Source: Diploptera punctata (Eukaryota; Arthropoda; Insecta; Blattodea; Blaberidae). From it: DNA of 64,000 nucleotides. Under the pieces are notes generated by a model, which saw only the letters and a list, made by a program, of their open reading frames with translations, had not been told where the DNA came from and did no database searches. The stretch lies in assembly GCA_030220185.1 (NCBI GenBank), contig JASPKZ010007428.1, forward strand, positions 1,030,501 through 1,094,500, written 5' to 3'. Below are positions 1-11,170 of this stretch, piece after piece (position 1 is the stretch's first letter; every line of letters begins with the position of its first letter). The position numbers were made by a program, and so were the translations under genes.

Positions 1-1811
1 GTGTTTAGATTGCAAAACTTCAACGGCCAGTCATAATTGTGGAAGTGATATAGAAGTTTATGTCTTAATAAATTACTAGAAGTGACATATTTTTTCAGAG
101 AACCATATTCAATGAAGTTAGAATATTTTAACCGATACTTTAAAAAGGGACCACGGTCCATATTTTTGATGAAATAGTTTTTTTGTTACAATAAATACAC
201 GAGGAGTCAATATAAAGTTTTACATAAAATCTGCATTGCGGTAGATTTATATGTGCACTATAGATTTAATTACCTTATTTCTTTACAAATTAATGTAGTA
301 CTCAAAGACATAAAAGTTAAAAATGTACAAACGTATCGGAGTTACTCAGTTATCCCCAACTGTTACTTTAAATTAGTTAGGCCTTTTGGACTGTCTTTCA
401 TACTTAGCGTTTACTCAATACTGCTCCTTGTAAAAATTTTGTAGAGGGAGTGTGGTCGGTAAGTATAGTTTATTAGCAGAATTCAGTTTCCTACTTCTTT
501 TAAAATTTTTATTTATTCCAAAATAATGTTTATATTATTATTGTATTTTTATTTAATATTACATTTTTATCACCGTTGAGGTCACTATTCAGGTTGAAGA
601 CGACTGAGTAACAGGTACGTTTGCAACTTTTTAACTTGATTTCTTACCTCAACGATGCTCAAAAAAATTCGTAAAACTTGGATAAGAATATTATAAATTC
701 TTGAGAATATAAACATAACATGATTTTTATTTCGGTAACATATCTCTTCGGATTTTTACTTTCTTGTAGCTCTGAACTAACTCTCCTATGTAGTTCCTAT
801 CCAGTATTTATATTGTGATTTTGGTGAAAACCCGGAATAAGTGGCGACCATTGTGTAAATGTAATTAGATATTGACTATTCGGTGAATTTCAACGGAATT
901 CCATTGTTGCCTTTCTTGTGTTACTTCATTCATTATTAAATAGCCTATGTTGAAATAAATTACATGGAATATAAGACAAGTAAGCACATAATCCTGACTG
1001 CAATAACGCTCCCTTCTTTCATCCGCGTATAAAAGTTATACCGTAATGCTAGTATAGTCGCGGAAGTGGTAGCTGATTATTGTAAAACAAAACCTACATA
1101 ACCCCCCTTCCTTAGGCCTACCTGTATTATGTGTGGTAGGCACACTCTATTTACAATAATCAGTCATACACTTTCGCTACTGTACAATAAATTTTAATGT
1201 ATCTTAGTATATTTCCTGAACTATGAACAATAATTACTTTTTGTTTAAGCATTAACAACATTATAAAATAATTTACGTTAGTGAATTTCTTGTATTTGTT
1301 CGCATTTGCAGATAGTATTGTGGTTTCTTCTTATGTAATTATTCTTTTAGTGGGGATACATCCTACATTTTGGCCATTTACGACGTAAAAATAAGTTCAG
1401 TTTGATTGTAATTTGTATATTTACTCGATTTTACACCATATATGACAACACAATATGTAGGCCTATATTGAGAATATATTCGTGAAAGCTACAGTTGGAC
1501 AGTTCTTCCGACTTTAAATTGCATTATTTAGATGGGAATATGCAATCGATATATCTTATTAGTTCTGAAAGGTCTGGAGGTTTAAGTTTTTCTTGAATTT
1601 AACTGTTCCGAATGGTATATATGTCATCATCGCTTTAGTCTAGGACAGATCCGGGAGTTTAGATATTTAGTGTGAGCGCGTGTTTGTTAGTGTAAAGTTT
1701 TTGATCCCCTAGTTATAGACATAAGCGGGTTCAATGCACTTTACGTCACAGTACATTTCAACTGTAGCATAGGCATTTTGATTGACACAGTACTAAACTG
1801 GTTTGTATTTT
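1..1811. other. Unassigned AT-rich DNA
   Basis: No open frame with recognisable protein character, no terminal repeats and no tRNA-like promoter boxes were seen. Short ORFs here look like chance. Two copies of the palindromic octamer TAGGCCTA lie at 1113-1120 and 1458-1465 (see findings). Confidence 0.5.
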
Positions 1812-1814
1812 CTC

Positions 1815-1963
1815 TTATCTGTTTTCAGTGCGGGATCAGTTTATGTGAACGCACCGGAGTTCTGCGAGAGCGTAACCCCTACTCCGTGTCTGAGAGTAGT
1901 GCCGTTGCCTCAGACGCTGCAAATAGTCTCCGAACACCATCTGGCCGTCACAATCATCCATAA
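1815..1963 (+). other. Possible coding exon (weak)
   Basis: A pyrimidine-rich run ending in TTTTCAG just before position 1829 has the form of a splice acceptor. It is followed by about 135 bases that are more GC-rich than the flanks. Two frames stay open after the acceptor. One runs to a stop at 1961-1963 (ending SGRHNHP). The other reads AGSVYVNAPEFCESV at its start and continues a little further, to a TAG just after. I recognise neither product. There is no good splice donor at the 3' side and no AATAAA close downstream, so a terminal exon is possible but unsupported. It could equally be a decayed repeat or chance. Confidence 0.15.
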
Positions 1964-2255
1964 AATAATCGTTTAGTTAAAAACACTTCACTAATACACG
2001 AATGTAACGTACTTACTATTGGTCACATATAAAAGACACTAAAATGCGATATAATCTTGATATTAATGGTATATATATAAGACGAGTTATTAAAAAAAGT
2101 GTCAAATTTAACGTTCTAGTTAAAAGATAGAATACAGAATAATTTATGCGTTATGAAAAGGTTGTTATTTTTTTAAAGTTGGATAATACTCTTTCATTAT
2201 TTTTTCTTTCTTTATCTAGTTAAACCCCAAACTTTTAGGTAGTTTTTTACAGGCC

Positions 2256-2612
2256 AAAACGACACCTGTGCCTCCAGTGGCACGACATGTCAGTAGAGAG
2301 ATTTTGAACTGTGGATCACACTCATGCATTTTTTACCACTCAATTACATGGATGGCCTCCCCGAATGAGTGATCAGCTCAAGGTCAGGGCCTGCTCTGAG
2401 ACATCATAACATTAAACGAAACACACTATTCACATACACATACACACATTCAAACGAAAATGGCGAATAAGATAATGACGATTATGATGGTCGGGTGATG
2501 TTCAGAGATCGTTTGGGCCTTAATGTTTCTTGATATTTGTCTTACATGTGGGGAAAAATGCAGAACGAATATCACCCAGGAAATTTTTTCCTGACCGGCG
2601 ATAGAACCCGAG
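2256..2612 (-). mobile_element. tRNA-derived SINE, family 1 with tail B (degraded)
   Basis: On the minus strand this carries the family-1 body (the stretch around TTTGTCTTACATGTGGGG and GATCGTTTGGGCCTTAA) and the tail B module also present at 22400-22575 and 5625-5760. The tRNA-like head near 2590-2612 is badly eroded: the expected B box reads as GATAGAACCCGAGCC in plus orientation. Family 1 is defined by the better copies at 11171-11503 and 47591-47923. Confidence 0.7.
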
Positions 2613-2709
2613 CCGCAAATCTTGCTCAAAACGAACCGGCAGGAAGCTGGTCCAAGAAAATTGAATACTTTTATATTTTACAAACCATCAGGAGTGTGAT
2701 TGCGAAACA

Positions 2710-2762
2710 TAATGATAATAATAATAATAATAATAATAATATAATATAATAAAAATAATAAT
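2710..2762. repeat. (AAT)n microsatellite
   Basis: Imperfect AAT/ATA repeats immediately upstream of the Tc1-like element. The element inserted at a TA within this tract. Confidence 0.85.
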
Positions 2763-2763
2763 A

Positions 2764-4305
2764 CACTGCTCAAAACAATTAGAGGACACTTGTAATAAAT
2801 TGAATAAGTAATTGTTTTTTAAAGCTGTGATGCTGAAAGTTGGACAATGTGTAAATTGAATTATTAATTTTATCATTGGATACAAATTTTAAAGATCCAT
2901 GGCCTAAATACAGAGAAATTACCTCAAATAACAAATATAGAGAATTTTTTTATTTTGGAAGGCACTGGCCACTTCTAATTGGTAAGCTTCCTGATGTTGC
3001 TATAGTGACGCATGTTGATTATTGCCTTGTTTATTGAAGTCTCTAACAAAATGAGGCATTTAAATGAGTTTGAAGTGTATCATGCTCTACATCTTTTACG
3101 ACAAGGTCAATCTTTGCGACAAGTGGCTAGAGAGCTTGGGGTTTCTCCTTCCGTGGTGTCAAGGTTACGCAACAGGCACAGAGAGACCGGTCAGTATTGT
3201 AGAAGACGTGGCCAGGGCCGTAAATTTAAAACAAGCCCCCAGGATGACAGATACGTTGTTCTTTCTGCTCTTCGACAGCGTACAAAAACTGCAAAAGACC
3301 TGCAGAATGACCTTCATATGGCTTCCGAAATCCGAGTTTCAGACCTAACCATAAGGAACATATTAAGGAAAGAGAATATTCGTCCAAAAAGGCCCGTTAA
3401 AAAACTACGCTTAACAAATGGCATAAGGCAGCAAGACGTACGTATGCTGAAAACCACGGTGATTGGAACCTGAACCAGTGGGAGTCTGTGCTCTTCTCGG
3501 ACGAATCCAGGTATCGTCTTGCACGTTGTGATGGTCGATTGAGAGTGTGAGGACGGCCAGGGGAAAGACTTTCTGCAAAGGCTGTACAGGAAATTGATAG
3601 ATTCGGAGGAGGTTCCATAATGGTGTGGGCCGGAGTTATGTACAAGAATCGTACGGACCTTTTACTTGATCCCCAGCGACTGAATGCTGTCCGGTATATC
3701 GAGCACGTTCTGGAAGAGCATGTAGTTGCTGCTACCATTGGAGTAGGCCCTGGATTTCTGTTTATGCAGGATAATGCCAGGGCACATTCTGCGGCTGTCA
3801 CCAGGGATTTCCTGAGGAGGAATGAAATTGAGGTAATGGAGTGGCCAGCGGTCAGCCCTTACCTCAGCCCTATTGAACACTTGTGGGATCTTCTAGACAG
3901 GAAGGTCAGGAACCGACATCAAGCTCCACAAACTCTGCAGCAACTTGGAGATGCTCTGAAGGAAGAATGGGAGAATATCCCGCAAGAGGACATCCAGAAT
4001 CTTATTGGGAGCATACCACGAAGGTGCCAAAGTGTCATCGAATGTCGTGGAGGCCATACACGATACTAACTCTATATAACGAGTGTTTAACTTTGAAAAA
4101 TAAGCACAAGATACAATTGCTTACATAGCGGAATTATTTGAAAAGTTAATTGTCAGCGTTATTCATTTGTTTTTACCGACATGAGCAATAAGTAAATAAA
4201 TAAATAACCACAAATAATGTACTTTATTAATTTCATGTTTGTACCTTTATCCAATGAAAAATATTTACATATTGCATAGTGTTCCTCTAATTGTTTTGAG
4301 CAGTG
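2764..4305 (+). mobile_element. Tc1-like DNA transposon, complete ends
   Basis: A 1542-bp element bounded by about 28-bp terminal inverted repeats. The left end reads CACTGCTCAAAACAATTAG and the right end is its reverse complement, with one base missing from the left copy. It is flanked by a TA dinucleotide on each side (2762-2763 and 4306-4307), the classic Tc1/mariner target duplication. It carries one transposase reading frame, broken twice (separate entry). Because the TIRs match almost perfectly, insertion was probably fairly recent, and the ends could still be recognised by transposase supplied in trans. That last point is inference. Confidence 0.95.
3051..4069 (+). pseudogene. Tc1-family transposase (DD34E), one frameshift and one stop
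   Basis: The cut-and-paste transposase of the surrounding element. It starts at the ATG at 3051 (MRHLNEFEVYHALHL). An N-terminal paired-like helix-turn-helix DNA-binding region (LRQVARELGVSPSVVSRL) is followed by a basic linker. The catalytic core shows the first Asp in LFSDES (about 3500), the second in MQDNARAH (about 3770) and the Glu in SPIEHLW. There are 34 residues between the last two, which is the DD34E spacing of Tc1 elements. Two lesions break it. A one-base loss in an A-run near 3415 shifts the frame, and a TGA at 3548-3550 replaces an expected Trp codon. From 3551 to the stop at 4067-4069 the frame is open. The length (about 340 codons) fits the family. Confidence 0.93.
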
Positions 4306-4307
4306 TA

Positions 4308-4627
4308 TATTTTTAAATTGGTATAGTTAAGGCCTTACAGTCGTATTTTTCACTCATCCATTAAAGTAAATATTCAACATTCATTAGTAAAACTATAATT
4401 AAAACGAAAAACATAAAAATGCACTTAATAATAACTACAATTATTTTAAATACTAAATTGATTATAATATGGAGTACCAGTACGCAAGAAAGTGTATTAA
4501 GGAATGTTCTAGCAAACGAGATTATACAGAGATATCAATTTATTTTTACTTATATTTGTAATATATTTACCTGGGTGTACGTTTTCCCTTCTCGTTGAAT
4601 AACCGGAAACACTTTTAGTCCTTTTCA
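4308..4627. other. Unassigned DNA
   Basis: AT-rich sequence with no recognised element. Confidence 0.5.
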
Positions 4628-4763
4628 TTCCATCCATATTAATTCTGCCCGAAGGCAGTTCCTTCACTACAATCATAGCATTTTCATGCTTTGCTTGCAG
4701 CTTTACTAGGGAATTGTGTAGGTGTGGTAGCTTCCCGTTGCTTTCCACAATCCTCTTCATTAG
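4628..4763 (-). mobile_element. SINE family 1, tail A fragment
   Basis: Matches, on the minus strand, the 3' module shared with 11370-11503, 45871-45990 and 47591-47710. The shared words include TAGCTTCCCGTTGCTTTCCA and the CCGAAGGCAG stretch, in plus orientation. The tRNA-like head and body are missing, so this is a 5'-truncated copy. Confidence 0.8.
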
Positions 4764-5490
4764 AGGAGATTAATAGTAATAATAATATTACTATTTTCAG
4801 TATATAAAAACCACTTATAAAGTATAGAACAGAAAAACAATTGTGCTTCCATTTATTACATAGCCAAATGGTACTGTATTGAGGAGAGAAATCAACCGTA
4901 TTTATTGAATGCACTGTATTCATACAGTTATATTTATTTATATACATTTATGTAATGGAAATGCGTCTGTACTTTGGTGTGGAAAACATGTTCAAGGTCT
5001 GTTGTAAAAGGGTTGGAATTAAAGTAGGCCTACAGAACACCAGAAACTGAAGTGAAATAAAAATGGAAGTAAAATATGTTTTATATAAGTTGATATGTGT
5101 TCTGTGTATGAGGTAACTTTGTAGACTGCTAATATAGATTTTAATGCAACTTTAAGTACATCCTGGGAACTTGGATTAGAAAGTAGTGACTTGCACTTTT
5201 CATATTCAGCGTCACTTTAGCAGCAACGAAATATATTACTAGATAGATTGTGTGTTGTTCATGGAGTGGATGTAGGATCACTGCTTTTTATTTGGAAATA
5301 ATAACAGTTTATAATTACATTATATACTTGTTTAATCATTTTGTGAATTCAGTTTTCACCTACATGCACCTTATCCACGTTCTCATTTCAAAACTATGGA
5401 AGTATGATAGCAGCACATTAAATTAATTTTCTAAATCAGATATAAAATTTAATCGAAAACTAATCAGGGTTCGAATGTCAGATACAGATT
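4764..5490. other. Unassigned DNA
   Basis: No element recognised. A TAGGCCTA octamer is at 5025-5032. Confidence 0.5.
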
Positions 5491-5517
5491 CTCTCTCTCT
5501 CTCTCACTCACTCACTA

Positions 5518-5583
<66 letters not shown>
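5491..5583. repeat. Compound (CT)n(CA)n microsatellite
   Basis: About 70 bases of CT repeats with a few interruptions run directly into about 24 bases of CA repeats. Confidence 0.95.
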
Positions 5584-5588
<5 letters not shown>

Positions 5589-5624
5589 ATCTTAGTTTGA
5601 CCTCTTCTTAATAGGTACTTATAT

Positions 5625-5977
5625 ATGAGTTACAGGGACATGACCTGTCGGGAGAGGTTTTTGAAACTCTTGTTCACATACATACTTTATGATCACTACA
5701 AAGGCATAGAGCGCTTCCCTGAATTAGTGATGAGCTCAATGCCACCTCCGAAACAACATGAACATTTAAGACATTCACTCACACATTGGTACTAAACAAG
5801 GCGAATATGAAAGTATGATGATTATGAAGGCCAAATTATGTTCGGGGAATATGGGGCCTTAAAATTTCTCGACACTTGGTACATAGGCCTTCGTGAGGTA
5901 AAATCCTCGTCAGGAAACTTGTCCTGACCGGTATAGGGCAATGACTTTTTCCCGAGATCACAACGGTGGACGGATGT
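5625..5977 (-). mobile_element. SINE family 1 with tail B (diverged)
   Basis: Minus-strand copy. The tail B module lies at 5625-5765 (it shares the CCTCCGAAACAACATG word with the complement of 22400-22440). The body is at 5830-5925. A decayed tRNA-like head ends near 5977 with the family's CACAACGGTGGACGGA edge. The internal B box is almost lost. Confidence 0.75.
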
Positions 5978-6340
5978 AAACTATATATGATAATAATATC
6001 ATTTTATTCTCAATTAATACAATTATAAGGTATATGCTTTACTATGTTTGATTGAATCAGCACTAAATTTCATTGCATGGAGTTATATTACGAAAGAGTC
6101 TAACCACAACATGTGTCTGATATGAGGATATTGGTGATGGGGATTTTTTATTCCATTACCGATGAAAACCTGAACACTTTTGATAAATAGAATATCGTTT
6201 AGATGTTCTCTTTGATACTAACGGTTCACACTTGTAAGTTCATTAGTTAAAAAAAACCTCATGACTACCCTTTAATTCTGATAGAAAAAAGTTGTAACTT
6301 GGTTTAATATTTTATAATTTAATATCTTAAACAATAAAAG
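5978..6340. other. Unassigned DNA
   Basis: No recognised element. The word TTAGATGTTCTCT occurs here (about 6199) and again near 6990, too short to interpret. Confidence 0.45.
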
Positions 6341-6635
6341 GAGGCTCCGTGGCGCAAACGGTTAGACGCTCGCCTCTCACCGCTGGGGTCTCGAAATCGA
6401 ATCTCGGTCACTCCATGTGGGTTTCGTGGTGGACAAAATGGTGCTTAGGCAGGTTTTACTCGAGGTTTCTTCTGTTTCTCCTTACCACAAATTCATTCCA
6501 ACATTTCTCCTTACTCATCTTATCCATTTTTTTTTAAATTTTGTTTATCCGCCTCTGTGACCTTGCGTCAGGCGTGGTAGGCGTTTTTACTTTGTAGACC
6601 CATAACAATGCATTTCCGGCCCAAGGTTAATTGTG
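6341..6635 (+). mobile_element. tRNA-derived SINE, family 2
   Basis: The head begins GAGGCTCCGTGGCGCAAACG and contains a tRNA A-box-like GGTTAGACGC and a weak B box. The body has TCACTCCATGTGGGTTTCGT, and the 3' part has GTGACCTTGCGTCAGGCGTGG. The same order of modules occurs at 43947-44274 (+) and 53678-54020 (-), which establishes the family. The 3' end here is eroded. SINEs of this type are transcribed by RNA polymerase III and mobilised by a LINE partner; which LINE is not evident. Confidence 0.85.
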
Positions 6636-7015
6636 TTAAAATACTTGTATGGATGTTCCCTACCACCACATGAAAAATCTGTACTCATTTCGGTAACATT
6701 CTGTATACATAAACACATATGTAAGAAGAAATGTGAACAAACGTGTCCTTTACATTCATCACAAAGTTACACAATATTAAGAAGTTTGGTTTTTCTTTAT
6801 TCAAATATCACTGATGATTGGAATTCCTGTCACCATGATACAGAGACATACGTATATACAATTTTCTTTGCATTAGTCTATGTGAAAGACTGTTTATTCG
6901 CACCATATTTCTTTTGTGAGGGCATTGGTAATGATTTTTGTCATTCCTGGAAGAATTATGAGAACGCTTTCTGAGATATCGAACTCCGTTTAGATGTTCT
7001 CTGTGCTACTGAAGG
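6636..7015. other. Unassigned DNA with an open frame
   Basis: A 113-codon plus-strand frame (6633-6974) has several Cys and His residues but matches nothing I know. The stretch adjoins the truncated 3' end of the Penelope-like element, where its endonuclease domain should be, and I could not read an endonuclease on either strand. Confidence 0.3.
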
Positions 7016-8310
7016 TGTTTATTTTGGTTTTATTGTTATTTATTATATTTTGTAAAGTTTTATTAGTTTTAAATGCCACATTAATGTTCAACTTTTTGAA
7101 GTGTTTAGTATTTTATTTGAAAGTGGGCCTATGTACGATATTACGACATATTTCCTTATGCTTTATTTGGGTAAAGGAAAAACTTTGTTAATTGATTTTT
7201 TGTAATGAACTTTCTTAATTAAATATTCAATAATTTTAGGGTCGTAGTTATTATTAATAGCTAATTGTTTAATAATATTCAATTCATTATTGTATTCCAA
7301 GGGTGAAAGAGGGATATTTAAAAGTCTATGAATGTAACTATTAAAGGCTGTCATCTTATGAGTATATGGGTGAAGAGAAGAACTATGGATAGTGGTATCA
7401 GTATGAGATGGTTTGTGAAAGATACCAAACTCAAAATTATTATCAATGTGTTTTATTGATAAATCCAAGAAATTTATACTATTATTTGTTTCTAATTCCA
7501 TTGTGAAATTAATACTTCTGTGAATGTTATTGATAAAATTTAAAAAGGAATTCAATTGTCTTTTGGTTCCTGTGAAGCCTGCTATGACATCATCTACATA
7601 ACGATACCAAATTAGAACATTTCTAGCTAATACATTCTTATGTATGGTTTGTTCCAAATCATCCATAAAAATCCCTGCCAAAAGAGGGCTCAACGGATCA
7701 CCCATAATCAAACCATCTTTAGCTATATACATTTTGTTATTAAATTCAAAGTAATTTTGATGTAAGCATGTTTTAAGAGTGTGTAATATTTCTTCAACTA
7801 CAAAACCATTCACTTTATTAGTTAGTAACATTCTATTAATAATCTTTATTACATCAATAGTAGGTATACTGGGAAAGAGGTTCTATACATCAAAAGAAAC
7901 TAAAATTAATTTATTGGGCAAATCATTGTTCTTTATATTGTCAATTAATTCAATAGAGTTTTTTATACTGTAAATTGGATTGAACTTAGTATTAGATGAA
8001 AATATATTTATTAGCTTTTTAGACATTTTGTATGATGGAGAACTTATGAAGGATACTACTGGTCTAATAGGATAATTTTCCTTATGTAATTTAACTAGGG
8101 AGTACAGTTTGGGTGGTTGGGGATTCATTTGTATTATAGAGTATTCAAAAAAGTTATTAAAATTATACTATTTTTATAAATATTTATAATTTCTTTTTGA
8201 TATTTCTCTGTTGAGATCTTTATCAATAATTTGAAAATTGTCTGAATTTAGAAAATCTACAGTTTTAGAGATATAATCATCCTTATTTAAAGCTATAAAA
8301 TTATAAAGCT
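7016..8310 (-). mobile_element. Penelope-like element, truncated at both ends, reverse transcriptase region
   Basis: Reads on the minus strand from 8310 down to about 7016. In order it shows a degraded upstream segment (LNKDDYISKTVDFLNSDNF), the finger region PKLYSLVKLHK with RPVVSFISSP, then VSFDV followed by an in-frame TAG (7883-7885). Next come the GDPLSPLLAGIFMDD motif, the catalytic YVDD (about 7589-7600), NFLDLSI and the thumb signature FGIFHKPSHTDTTIH. This order and the HKPSHTDTTIH-type thumb are typical of Penelope-like elements rather than LINEs. After the stop at 7163-7165 the frame shifts, but coding remnants (NINVAFKTNKTL) continue to about 7016. The C-terminal GIY-YIG endonuclease expected next is absent. 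The catalytic residues survive, yet the gene is dead through stops, frameshifts and truncation. Confidence 0.9.
7163..8128 (-). pseudogene. Penelope-type reverse transcriptase, main readable part
   Basis: One frame from 8128 to 7163 is interrupted only by the TAG at 7883-7885, just after the VSFDV stretch that ends the palm motif A region. Codons on both sides are in register, so this is a single point mutation. The enzyme would copy RNA at nicked chromosomal DNA. The product is inferred from the reverse transcriptase motifs listed for the element. Confidence 0.88.
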
Positions 8311-8940
8311 AAAAAATAATTTTTGTCCCTTAGACATTCATGTAACGTATTGTAACATAGTAGTGCTAGGATAAACATTTATATCTACTTGTTTACAATG
8401 ACAATATATAAACGTACATCAAACTTTAAGATACATGGATCTGAAAGAAATTCTAGTGGAAACTTTCGTGGTCCAGAGTTTTTTATATACTGTGGCATCT
8501 TATTGAGACAATAATAATGGACTCGCACATAAACTACAATTATTAATAATATGTTATGCAATATATATTCAGTTCTCCCAAATATCACCATATTCTTTCA
8601 TACATCCGTGAAATGTGCTGGCTCCATGTTGAGGCCGGTCTCTCGATATAGGGTAGCGTGACATAAATGATATGGGCCTAACATTAAATCATGTTTAAGA
8701 TAAAGCTACAATGGGATAGCAAAAACCAGGATATTGAAACAACACAAATAAATAAAAACAATTAAATATTTTAACAAATTAAAATAGTGTGAGTGTAACA
8801 TAGAAATGGTTACGTTTTTAGTATACAAGTCATAAATGAGCCGGAACAAAAACGTATTAGCTAAGACCTTAATAAGCCTCTTAGGCCGTATAATTTAACG
8901 CTTGAGTTAAGATCTAGAAATATTGAATACATAATATTCT
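8311..8940. other. Unassigned DNA
   Basis: Nothing recognised on either strand. Confidence 0.5.
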
Positions 8941-8947
8941 ATGTAAA

Positions 8948-9193
8948 GTGCCTAAAAAATTAGCAGTCTCACGTGAATCCATTATAGGCGACTTTGGAGT
9001 GGAAGCAGCCCGGCTGTGTTCAACTACACGAGGTGTAGAGCCATCTCTACACCACCAACAAGTCTCTCTTTTGGGGATGAAACCCCGAGTATATATACTT
9101 TCACCTCACGAGAAAGTGTCTGCAAATTATGTTTTCGTGACAACATGTGCCAGGTACGAGGCTACCGGAAATATATGCATTCCTATTAAATAA
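8948..9193 (+). other. Unassigned 81-codon open frame overlying three hairpins
   Basis: An open frame (start MPKKLAVSRESIIGDF) with higher GC than the flanks. I do not recognise the product. The same DNA has three adjacent perfect or near-perfect stems: 9032-9053 (9-bp stem, 4-base loop), 9073-9086 (GGGG/CCCC around ATGAAA) and 9097-9117 (ACTTTC/GAAAGT). It could be a decayed repeat, a structured RNA or chance; the coding claim is weak. Confidence 0.2.
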
Positions 9194-9745
9194 ACTGACA
9201 AAAAACACCATAATAATTATATTAATCAAATATTTATAGGGAAATATTTAAATATAGTAACGTCCTTTTTGTGTCTACAATTTCCGGGTTATCACAATAT
9301 TAATTACAGAACCAATAAAAAAAGATATGTCTTTATAAAGCCTATAAATTTTGGATATAACACTCCATCTCCATAATCGTAGAAAAATGCATTCTGTTAC
9401 TACACAGTTCAAAATTATAGGTACCTCTATACCAAGCTTCTTATCTTTTAGCTTTCATCTACTTTCCTCCAACACTATTTGAGTGCACGATCGCACCACT
9501 ATCTGCTAGTTAACATTCCGCAAAACATAATTTCAACTAGTATAACTCCTAAACTGTATCCACTACTACATTCTGGAATTCTGTACCGCAAGATTTTATT
9601 TAGGAACTGAGAGAAATTAGTTTGTACTGAAATATTATTTTCTTTTCAAATTGGTATTTTAGCAGATTAATTGATTGTTTCTGATAATTCGTTTCTCTAA
9701 AAATATTGACTTCATTAATTTTAATTTGATTACATTTTTACACAA
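9194..9745. other. Unassigned DNA
   Basis: Nothing recognised. Confidence 0.5.
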
Positions 9746-9749
9746 ACGA

Positions 9750-10240
9750 GTGTGAGTCTATCTGTCCTTTATGGACTCAAAAACTACTTGACCGATTAGA
9801 ATGGGTTTTTTCATCATTTAGAGATTTTTTCTGGGACAATTAACGTATATACATGTTACCCTACATACTATAGGGCCGGAGCTAAAAAAAAGTATGGGTA
9901 TACTAAAAACATCGCTTTCAGGACATTTAAACGGCTTACGCTGCCTAAGCCATATCACATACACCTAATTTATGTACACAGAATTTAATATCTCAAAAAA
10001 TTACAGAAATAGTAGCGACAGCATATGTCCGTCTTTTACGGATAACTCACAATAATCATTTATGTCTTTCAGCTCATTCATGCGAAGAAGATGGGGATAA
10101 GTAGATTCCTGGGCAACATGGGGTAACTAAAAATAAATACGATATAAATTTATAATTATTTGTCTGTTTACTTATTCAACTAAGCATAAAAACAATTTTA
10201 ATTTATTTAAGCCTTGCAGCGTACGCAGGGTATTTACTAG
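9750..10240 (+). mobile_element. Possible non-autonomous Helitron-like remnant
   Basis: The start (TGGACTCAAAAACTACTTGA) resembles a motif common in insect Helitron-derived repeats. The 3' end has a short palindrome GCGTACGC, then GGGTATTTACTAG followed by T. That fits the subterminal hairpin plus CTRR-T end of Helitrons. An inner hairpin GGCTTA...TAAGCC lies near 9945. No coding sequence is present. The family resemblance is from memory, so the call is tentative. Confidence 0.35.
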
Positions 10241-11163
10241 TAGTTCATGTTTTTAATTGTAATTATTTATTCTGTTGCCTTATGTAATTTTTCTGTATCT
10301 AAAATTCATCAATAGTTAAGTGAAATATGGTCTCAATGCACTCAAATTAATACATTGTTACAAATAAATATCGAGATGGGATTTTATTGACATTTCTTTG
10401 GTAGAATGCAGACAATCGTTGGAACGTGGAAAAAATTCCTGGAATTTTATTGTCCGAATCTGAAGATAGCCAGTTACTTAAATAGACAGTTAATGTTTCA
10501 TTTTTTCATTTAATGACACTCTTATCTTAGGTCATTGGCAGCGATTGAAATTTCCTAATTCGAGCTTGAGGTTCATTACGTGGTGTAAAATCATGTCACG
10601 TGACACACGGCTGATTGATTGCGAAATTCTAATTTTATTAATTAACAATATTGTTGTATGTTTTCATGCTGATAAATGAGAAAATAAGAAAATTAATCAG
10701 TGTCTGTGACAAGAGCCTTTAGTGCATTTATAATGAATACAAATTGTATAGCTTATACACTAAAGCAGACTATTTCTCTATTTAAATATTTTAACTAAAA
10801 TACGCTGGGCATTCTTCCTTGTTAACTCCTGCGTGTATCTGATAACAAAAGAAGTTTTATGTATACACTTAATACAGTAGTTGTTTTAGTTTCTAGCCTG
10901 TTCCTTAACCTATTTTTCTATAGTTGCTATGAAGTAGTGAAATAATAGTACAGGATCAGATAACCGATTTTAGCGACTGGGTCTCGACTTTCGGACCACA
11001 TGTTACTACCTAAACTGGCTGGTTGATTTTCCACGTCTGTAAATGGCATGTCAATGAGTGACCAGAACCCGGCTAGTAGACTAAGGACCTTCTAGTTCGC
11101 GCCATACAGTTAGACTGAAATAATAGTTTCATTTTAATTATAAATAATTATACATAATGCAAT
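10241..11163. other. Unassigned DNA
   Basis: Nothing recognised. GC rises slightly at 10970-11100, without a readable frame or tRNA-like boxes. Confidence 0.45.
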
Positions 11164-11170
11164 ATAACTA

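Noticed and set aside
253..444. 63-codon ORF starting MHYRFNYLISL
   Set aside because: Composition follows the AT-rich background; no domain or splice context.
3397..3880. Minus-strand ORFs across the Tc1 transposase
   Set aside because: Shadows of the plus-strand transposase.
5491..5583. CRISPR-like direct repeats
   Set aside because: All short direct repeats in the window are simple microsatellites or tandem units without spacer structure, and the DNA is eukaryotic.
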